64,000 bases of DNA from Caldisericaceae bacterium (lineage in GTDB: Bacteria; Caldisericota; Caldisericia; Caldisericales; Caldisericaceae). Location: NCBI GenBank assembly GCA_027023025.1, contig JALVXB010000021.1:1-64000 (forward strand). The letters are read 5' to 3'. The notes beneath the pieces are model-generated. The model made no database searches. It saw only the letters and a list, made by a program, of their open reading frames with translations, and was not told the DNA's origin. Below, piece by piece: positions 59,179 to 64,000 of the stretch. The position numbers and the translations under genes are program-made. The stretch's first letter is position 1; every line of letters starts with the position of its first letter.

Positions 59179-59619
59179 TTACTTTTTACACTTTACTTCT
59201 TTTTGAATAGACCTGAGGATTTTTAGAATAAGGCCAGATTCGAAGGCAGCCACAAGAGATCCTTCGCAAAATCTGTCGTTTCTCACGATTGCCGTGATTA
59301 ATTTGCACTTTGTTACAAGATCGACAGAATCAAAATTGAAATCCGGATCGCTTGCTATTTTTCTCCCCTCGTTCCACGAACTCCAGTCAAAAGATATAAT
59401 AATAGGAATAGAATAGACAACTTTCAGAAAGCGTAAAACAATTGGTGCTGGCTCGCAATACGGAATTTGTATAGTGTGTTCATTACTCCCTTGCGTCCTT
59501 TTGCAGAAAGATGTCGTCTTCTCAATCTCGGGAATTAACTTGAATAGAGGTTGCCAATCCTCCTGTGTATATGAATTTATCCTCTCCGCACAGTTTTGCT
59601 CGTTTAATGTATCGTCCAT
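59179..59619 (-). CDS. DUF6508-like hypothetical protein
   Basis: A 146-residue soluble protein. The second half, FDWSSWNEGRKIASDPDF and LVTKCKLITAIVRNDRFCEGSLVAAFESGLILKILRSI, resembles DUF6508 proteins, which have no known function. No catalytic motif can be named. ATG 59619 has no clear ribosome binding site, although TATACT and TATAGA boxes lie close upstream. The GIY-YIG gene is 96 bp upstream on the same strand and may be co-transcribed. This pair sits in the most repeat-rich, loosely packed part of the window and may be acquired DNA. Confidence 0.65.
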   Translation of the reverse strand: MDDTLNEQNCAERINSYTQEDWQPLFKLIPEIEKTTSFCKRTQGSNEHTIQIPYCEPAPIVLRFLKVVYSIPIIISFDWSSWNEGRKIASDPDFNFDSVDLVTKCKLITAIVRNDRFCEGSLVAAFESGLILKILRSIQKEVKCKK

Positions 59620-59715
59620 TTAGCTATTCTCTATACAGTATATCTTTATTTTTGTTTAGTGCTTCCAGCAATACCTTTATCCGCCTTTGTGGAATACTTA
59701 AGCATGAAGATTTTG

Positions 59716-60522
59716 CTAATTTTCATTATACCCAAATTCAATAGACTTTAAGACATCCTTCCAATACGATTCCCTTCTTATTATCTCTTCGTTATCTGTA
59801 ATACTTGACCTAATTTCTAAGATTGAAAATTGAAAATTCGATGCATACTCTAAACCATTTTTATCAATAATTCTTTTCAGTTCTTTGTTTCCACCGTGTC
59901 CATCTTTAGTATAGGAAGCCCATCTACTCCAAAAAGAAGATTCACCATAAGCAGAACCTACATAAATCTTGCCATTACTTTTATCGGTTATAATGTAAAC
60001 TCCTTTTACGGAAGAGAGAGCGGTTTTCCAGGATGGCTCCTCTTTTTCTATAATGGTTTTCAAAAGATCAAAGTCTATAATCACATTTTCGTATCCAGGA
60101 AATTCTTTTACAGAATACGGTTTTCTTTGTATCTCTATAACTTTTAACTGCTCTCCCCACTTTTCCAAGTAGAGATACGACTGCCTACCTGGTCTATGAA
60201 AATTTACGATTGCCCTACCTATTAAATCCTTCCCAATGTTAAGTAGTTCAGTATCATATTCAAAATGATCCCCTAACCATCTTACACCCTTTCTCTTGTA
60301 GATTCCCCCAAACATCCATTCGTCGCGTCCATAATAGATTACTGCAAGAATAAAATCTCGCTCAAAATTTTTCTTACTCTGCCATCCTTGCCAGGGTTCA
60401 AAAGTACCTTTAAACAACTCATAAAGAGGTTCCTTTTTGTTCTTTCTCCCAATCGCTAAATGCAGCTTATACTTAGACAACTCATCTCTTTTTATCTGGA
60501 GAATGTCGAGCAATTTTAGCAC
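59716..60522 (-). CDS. GIY-YIG-domain protein with uncharacterised N-terminal region
   Basis: A 268-residue protein. The C-terminal 95 residues are a GIY-YIG module: KGVYIITDKSNGKIYVGSAYG gives the GVY-YVG pair, WSRW the Arg, and RRESYWKDVL the metal-binding Glu. The N-terminal 170 residues (LYELFKGTFEPWQGWQSKKNFERDFILA, WLGDHFEYDTELLNIGKDLIGRAIV) are conserved-looking but unfamiliar to me; they may recognise nucleic acid. The track starts at ATG 60540, but that ATG lies upstream of GGGAGGTGA; GTG 60522 has correct 8-nt spacing. Possible homing, defence or repair nuclease; undecided. Confidence 0.75.
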   Translation of the reverse strand: MLKLLDILQIKRDELSKYKLHLAIGRKNKKEPLYELFKGTFEPWQGWQSKKNFERDFILAVIYYGRDEWMFGGIYKRKGVRWLGDHFEYDTELLNIGKDLIGRAIVNFHRPGRQSYLYLEKWGEQLKVIEIQRKPYSVKEFPGYENVIIDFDLLKTIIEKEEPSWKTALSSVKGVYIITDKSNGKIYVGSAYGESSFWSRWASYTKDGHGGNKELKRIIDKNGLEYASNFQFSILEIRSSITDNEEIIRRESYWKDVLKSIEFGYNEN

Positions 60523-60596
60523 CTGGTTCACCTCCCGCATGTTTTTTTACTATTTTATTACTTTACTATGGATTTAAAAAGTAGATATATACCTCA

Positions 60597-60616
60597 AAAT
60601 TAACCATAGTTAATTT
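60597..60616. repeat. Perfect 8-bp inverted repeat upstream of the GIY-YIG gene
   Basis: AAATTAAC-CATA-GTTAATTT, 75 bp before the GTG start at 60522. It could be an operator or a small hairpin; the AT-rich sequence limits significance. Confidence 0.45.
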
Positions 60617-60692
60617 ACAGATATGCGGATTTTGAACTTTTAGCAGAAAACAGCGATAAAGCCCATTATACAAAGCACATTTACCATTTTAG

Positions 60693-60724
60693 TAACTAAG
60701 CAATAGATACATATTGCTTAGTTA
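60693..60724. repeat. Perfect 12-bp inverted repeat with 8-bp spacer
   Basis: TAACTAAGCAAT (60693-60704) and ATTGCTTAGTTA (60713-60724) around AGATACAT. No T-run follows on either strand, so it is not a standard terminator. It lies between the MFS stop and the GIY-YIG start, both minus strand. Confidence 0.6.
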
Positions 60725-60776
60725 GAAATCACAGAGTATGCAAAATTGTGGAAAATCGTAAAAATTTGGGTCAAGG

Positions 60777-60922
60777 AAGCCTGTAATAATGCGGCCTATT
60801 TCAAACACGCTAAAATAAGGCCCGTAGACGCAAATCTTGGCCTCTCCACATATAAAAATACCTAAATGACGCTTAAAACGCCTTAAATTAGCTATTTTTT
60901 AACGAGCCATCTATTTATCAGG
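60777..60922. repeat. Dispersed non-coding repeat, copy 2
   Basis: Second copy of the element at 19161-19305, in the same orientation. The first 34 nt match at about 24 positions without gaps, and the block ACGCTTAAAACGCCTTA is identical. The copy ends TATTTATCAGG at 60922, overlapping the last codons of the MFS gene. Confidence 0.6.
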
Positions 60923-62077
60923 ATTTTTAGTGGGTATAATGAGATAAAGCGACATTACAAACGCTACAAAACCAAAAGTTGAGACAATTACCATAGATGT
61001 AAGAAGCCCAATTCTATTTACGAAAGCGCTCAACGCAGAAAGCATTAAACTTGCAACTCCCCAGGAGATGCCCATACCTAAACTTGATGCAGTACCTTTC
61101 TGCTCCGGTAATAGGTCCTGCATATACACGACATTTGCTCCCATCGTAGCAAACAAGAATAAAAACGCAATTAAAAACCAGAGAAGCATAAAGTAGATAT
61201 TTTTTGCAGTAAAGAACAACCCGAGAAACAAAGTGCCAAACAAAAGCGAAAAATTGTTAACTACTTTTGGATCAAACTTATCGGAGAGTATTGCTCCAAA
61301 GTAAGTCCCAAGCATTCCGCTTATTCGCGAGCCTGTAAGGAAGTAGCCACCCCAGATTGGGGCGTATCCTATCTCTACGAGATATAACGGAATGAAAGTC
61401 GACAAACCAATAATGACAAAACTCCTTAAGATATTTACAGAGAGTAGTATTTTCACTCCCCGCTCTGTTAGTGCTTTCAGAAACGCAAAACTATTGGAAA
61501 CCTTTTCTAATTTCGCTTTCTTTTTATTGATATAGAAAAGGGAATATACAATCATTGCAATCGCTATTACTCCAAAAATAGAAAGGTAAGGCATTTTCTT
61601 CATACCAAAGCGTGCAACAAAGTAGAGAATCATTACGGGGGCAAGAGCGGAACCAAATGTTCCGCCTATAGAAAACACAGACATTGCAGTATGCGCTTTA
61701 TCGAAATTTGCATCGTGCACGAGCACTGCTGCATTGGGATGAAAAAGCGAATTGCCCAGCATTCCGATAGAAAGAAACACAATCAGCAAAAATACTGTGC
61801 TTGCTATACCTATAAGAGGAACAAAAATTACCGAAAGTAGGATGCTAACAATTACGAGTAAAGGCTCCCCGAATTTATATCCAAGGTACGCGCCAAACGG
61901 TTGCAAAAATGCCATGGCTACTCCCAAAAGCGAAGGAATGAGTGCAGCACCTCCCTGCGTTAGCGCAAACTCACTCATAAGAATTGGCAGAAGCGGTTTC
62001 AATACTCCTGCGTACCAATCAACCGTAAAGTGAGAAAATAGAAGCGATGCAAGTACGATGTCTTTATTCTTTTTCAT
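60911..62077 (-). CDS. MFS transporter (fosmidomycin-resistance-like)
   Basis: Major facilitator, 388 residues with 12 helices. The N-terminus LLFSHFTVDWYAGVLKPLLPILMSEFALTQGGAALIPSLLG and LGNSLFHPNAAVLVHD are like the Fsr/FsmR subgroup. A long internal loop is rich in Lys (YINKKKAKLEK). Substrate unknown; drug or sugar-phosphate efflux is typical. The start overlaps the CDF-NifX gene by 14 bp, and its stop codon lies inside the edge of a dispersed repeat (NPDK then TAG), so the C-terminus may have been reshaped by it. Confidence 0.85.
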   Translation of the reverse strand: MKKNKDIVLASLLFSHFTVDWYAGVLKPLLPILMSEFALTQGGAALIPSLLGVAMAFLQPFGAYLGYKFGEPLLVIVSILLSVIFVPLIGIASTVFLLIVFLSIGMLGNSLFHPNAAVLVHDANFDKAHTAMSVFSIGGTFGSALAPVMILYFVARFGMKKMPYLSIFGVIAIAMIVYSLFYINKKKAKLEKVSNSFAFLKALTERGVKILLSVNILRSFVIIGLSTFIPLYLVEIGYAPIWGGYFLTGSRISGMLGTYFGAILSDKFDPKVVNNFSLLFGTLFLGLFFTAKNIYFMLLWFLIAFLFLFATMGANVVYMQDLLPEQKGTASSLGMGISWGVASLMLSALSAFVNRIGLLTSMVIVSTFGFVAFVMSLYLIIPTKNPDK

Positions 62078-63260
62078 CGTCGTTCTTTAAGTATTGCAAG
62101 ACTATATCTGAAAAATTGTTTAACGAAACATCTTTATTTACGAGCACTTGAACGCCGTAATCGTCGAATACATACCTGGGGCCTGGAGATTTAATATCTC
62201 TTTTTAAGATCAATAAGTCGATTCCATTTTTTGCAAGGAACTCAGCTGTCTTAATGCCTTTGGCTTTTTCCAGACGGGCAAATGGGTTTTTAATTGTCTC
62301 CGCTTTCACGAGCTTTCCGTCTTCAAAGGTTGCAATGTAAAAGTATTCTGAGCCTCCAAACTCTTCGGATACTTCGTTAAAAGTAGAAAGTGGCAGCGCA
62401 ACAACAAAATCTTTCTTTTCTGCGGGCTCGTAGTGAATCATAACAGAATCCACATGTGGAATTTCTTTTTTAATTGCCTTCTCTATTTCCGAAACGATTT
62501 TGTGCGCTTTTTCAAGATCTCTCGTCTTTAACTCTACCACGACATCTATAAATTTATAGCTACCTGAATTTCTTCCAGAAATATCTTTAACGCTTTTAAC
62601 CATAGGAAAACTCAAGATAATTTGCTTTGCACTGTCTAAAGTACGGTAGTCCAGCGATGCGTCGAGCAACACTCTGATTGCATCCATTGCAACTTCATAA
62701 CCAGCCTTGAAAATAAAGACGGCTACGATTACCGCAGCAACTTTATCTGCGTAGTAAATTTTAAAAAACGAAGCACCAAGTCCTAAAACAATAACAAACG
62801 ACGAAAGCATATCAGAGCGAACATGCTGGGCATCTGCAATAAGCCCAGGAGATTCTTCATATTTTCCTACTTTCATTTCGTATGAAGAAAACAAAAAAGT
62901 GACGAGTATAGCGCAGAGTTCCACTGAAATTGCAACAAAAATGTGCTTTAGGTCGTATGGATTTTTCTCAAACAAAACTTTCCTGAGAATTTCATACCCG
63001 GCAAAGAAAATTGCAAACGATGTAAAAAGTTCGATAAGATTTTCGAGTTTATACATTCCAAAAGGAAACGCTTTTGATTTTTTATTCGATATCTTTACCC
63101 CTATAAGTAGTGCAACAGACGCAACGATGTCACTCGAGGAATGGATTGCGTCTGCAATAAGACCGACGCTGTTACTAAAAAAGCCTGCGGCAAACTTTGC
63201 TACCGCAAGCCCAATGTTCATTAAAAGACCAAGGCTAACTACTCGTTCTTTTCTATTCAT
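62064..63260 (-). CDS. CDF cation efflux protein fused to a NifX-like domain
   Basis: A 398-residue fusion. Residues 1 to about 200 are a cation diffusion facilitator with six helices and two metal-site motifs of the H-x3-D type (DAIHSSSD in helix 2, DAQHVRSD in helix 5). Residues about 205-285 are the cytoplasmic CDF domain (SGSYKFIDVVVELKTRDLEKAHKIVSEIEKAI, VMIHYEP). Residues about 290-395 match a NifX/dinitrogenase-cofactor-like domain: VALPLSTFNEVSEEFGGSEYFYIATFE and KGIKTAEFLAKNGIDLLILK. It probably exports Fe, Mn or Zn with metal sensing by the extra domain. It overlaps the alcohol dehydrogenase gene by 4 bp. Confidence 0.88.
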   Translation of the reverse strand: MNRKERVVSLGLLMNIGLAVAKFAAGFFSNSVGLIADAIHSSSDIVASVALLIGVKISNKKSKAFPFGMYKLENLIELFTSFAIFFAGYEILRKVLFEKNPYDLKHIFVAISVELCAILVTFLFSSYEMKVGKYEESPGLIADAQHVRSDMLSSFVIVLGLGASFFKIYYADKVAAVIVAVFIFKAGYEVAMDAIRVLLDASLDYRTLDSAKQIILSFPMVKSVKDISGRNSGSYKFIDVVVELKTRDLEKAHKIVSEIEKAIKKEIPHVDSVMIHYEPAEKKDFVVALPLSTFNEVSEEFGGSEYFYIATFEDGKLVKAETIKNPFARLEKAKGIKTAEFLAKNGIDLLILKRDIKSPGPRYVFDDYGVQVLVNKDVSLNNFSDIVLQYLKNDDEKE

Positions 63261-64000
63261 GCTCTTCTAAACAACTCCTTGTAGTTGTAGGCCGTTCTGT
63301 AAATCTCCATTATTTTTTCTTTGCTTAACGGCTCTCTTGCCATTATGTACCCGTTTTCCGTGTTTCCATCGTCTTCAATTGCCATATCGGCGAGTTTTTC
63401 TAGATCTTCGTACTTTACACCTAACTCTTTTAATGAAACAAAAGCATTTACTTTTTTCATCCAGTGAACTATCCGCTCAATTGTTTTTGTAGGTGAATTG
63501 GTTGATAAAACATTTTTTCCAAATGTCTTTAGCCTGTCTGCATGTATGTCTTTTGTATGGTAAAGAAATGCTGGCATAAGTGCAGCAAGCCCTCTGCCGT
63601 GTGCAATGCCGTAGACTCCAGAGATCGGGTGTTCAAGACGGTGCATTGGAAAAGGTCCTCGCCTGCCTGCAGACGGAAAACCCGATAGTGCCAGTGTAGA
63701 AATCCAGGAAAGCGATTCCCTTGCCTCAATATTCTTTAGATCGTTAAAAACTACTTCTCCCTGTTTCATTGCTTCTTTTATTAAAGATTCAGAAACTCTA
63801 TCGCTTACAGGTGCACTTGCATGAGAAGAAAGGTAACTTTCAAAGATGTGCGTTATCATATCTATCACGCCGTCAACAGTCTGTTTTTGCGGAACAGAAA
63901 GAGTGAGTAATGGGTCCACAATAGAAGTTTTAGGAAAAAGTGCTTTTCCGAATACTGCTCGCTTGCTTCTCGTTTTTGAATTTGTTATAACTCCTCCGGA
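63257..64000 (-). CDS. Iron-containing alcohol dehydrogenase (truncated at window edge)
   Basis: C-terminal 247 codons of a group III Fe-dependent alcohol dehydrogenase; the 5' part lies beyond position 64000. The frame stays open past the GTG at 63919 used by the ORF track, and the added residues (SGGVITNSKTRSKRAVFGKALFPKTSIVDP) are clearly family-like, so 63919 is not the start. Metal ligands are in VIDMITHIFESYLS and HRLEHPISGVYGIAHGRGLA. It resembles NADPH-dependent butanol dehydrogenases (BdhA/YqhD). It heads the Fe-ADH, CDF-NifX, MFS unit as far as visible. Confidence 0.92.
   Translation of the reverse strand, partial: SGGVITNSKTRSKRAVFGKALFPKTSIVDPLLTLSVPQKQTVDGVIDMITHIFESYLSSHASAPVSDRVSESLIKEAMKQGEVVFNDLKNIEARESLSWISTLALSGFPSAGRRGPFPMHRLEHPISGVYGIAHGRGLAALMPAFLYHTKDIHADRLKTFGKNVLSTNSPTKTIERIVHWMKKVNAFVSLKELGVKYEDLEKLADMAIEDDGNTENGYIMAREPLSKEKIMEIYRTAYNYKELFRRA

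Overview
The window is AT-rich bacterial DNA, roughly 35-40% G+C by eye. It is densely packed, with many 1-30 bp gene overlaps and few gaps over 300 bp. The gene content points to a strict anaerobe that ferments peptides, amino acids or purines, and probably to a thermophile or moderate thermophile. It includes four-subunit pyruvate:ferredoxin oxidoreductase, PPDK, iron-sulfur L-serine dehydratase, ETF, iron-containing alcohol dehydrogenase, molybdenum hydroxylase and several Mo/W cofactor genes. I cannot name the species. A deep-branching low-G+C anaerobe (Caldisericota- or Thermotogota-like) is only a guess. No phage, CRISPR array, insertion sequence or rRNA operon was seen.

Layout. 1-4.5 kb: ppdK, a dGTPase-like HD hydrolase and a convergent SIMPL-domain protein. 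4.6-8.8 kb: a rimP-nusA-infB-rsmI translation/transcription operon behind a promoter and an intrinsic-terminator leader. 8.9-18.9 kb: a ten-gene unit bounded by a consensus sigma-70 promoter and a strong terminator. It encodes PreT/PreA, a three-subunit xanthine-dehydrogenase-family molybdenum hydroxylase, three cofactor/maturation proteins and an 8-oxoguanine/guanine-deaminase-like amidohydrolase. The likely role is purine (or related N-heterocycle) catabolism. 18.9-19.8 kb: about 1 kb of non-coding DNA with repeats. 19.8-24.8 kb (minus strand): two CPA2 antiporters with a CBS protein and an ArsB/NhaD-type transporter, then an FtsB/DivIC-S1 protein-tRNA(CAU) unit. 24.9-27.5 kb: a large unassigned membrane protein. 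27.6-30.9 kb: ferredoxin and porGDAB. 31-35.6 kb: a NifX-like protein, MTA phosphorylase, rhomboid protease, a PD-(D/E)XK-like protein, a DDAH-like amidinohydrolase and a radical-SAM/SPASM protein resembling tungsten-enzyme maturases.

35.6-44.7 kb (minus strand) is one tightly coupled unit: tRNA-Ser, UDP-ManNAc dehydrogenase, a tandem-fused WecG/TagA glycosyltransferase, EtfB, EtfA, MoeA, MoeA fused to a binding-protein-like domain, an MFS carrier and MoaD. 44.8-51.9 kb: a metallophosphoesterase, a flippase-like protein, a uridine-kinase-like protein with a ThrRS-like N-terminus, a membrane glycosyltransferase-like protein, sdaAB/sdaAA and a nucleoside deoxyribosyltransferase-like protein. 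52.5-55.8 kb: a NitT/TauT-type ABC transporter with a DUF364 protein. 56-64 kb: a DUF2148-like protein, an EamA transporter, an AlkA-type glycosylase, DUF6508-like and GIY-YIG proteins, an MFS carrier, a CDF-NifX fusion and a truncated Fe-alcohol dehydrogenase running off the window.

Recurring themes are Mo/W cofactor handling (two MoeA, MoaD, MocA, XdhC, two NifX domains, a candidate W-enzyme maturase), apparently leaderless promoters at several genes (-10 box ending 6-8 nt before the start codon, no Shine-Dalgarno), and a diverged non-coding repeat with copies about 41 kb apart. These cross-gene observations, rather than one obvious new system, are the most interesting content.
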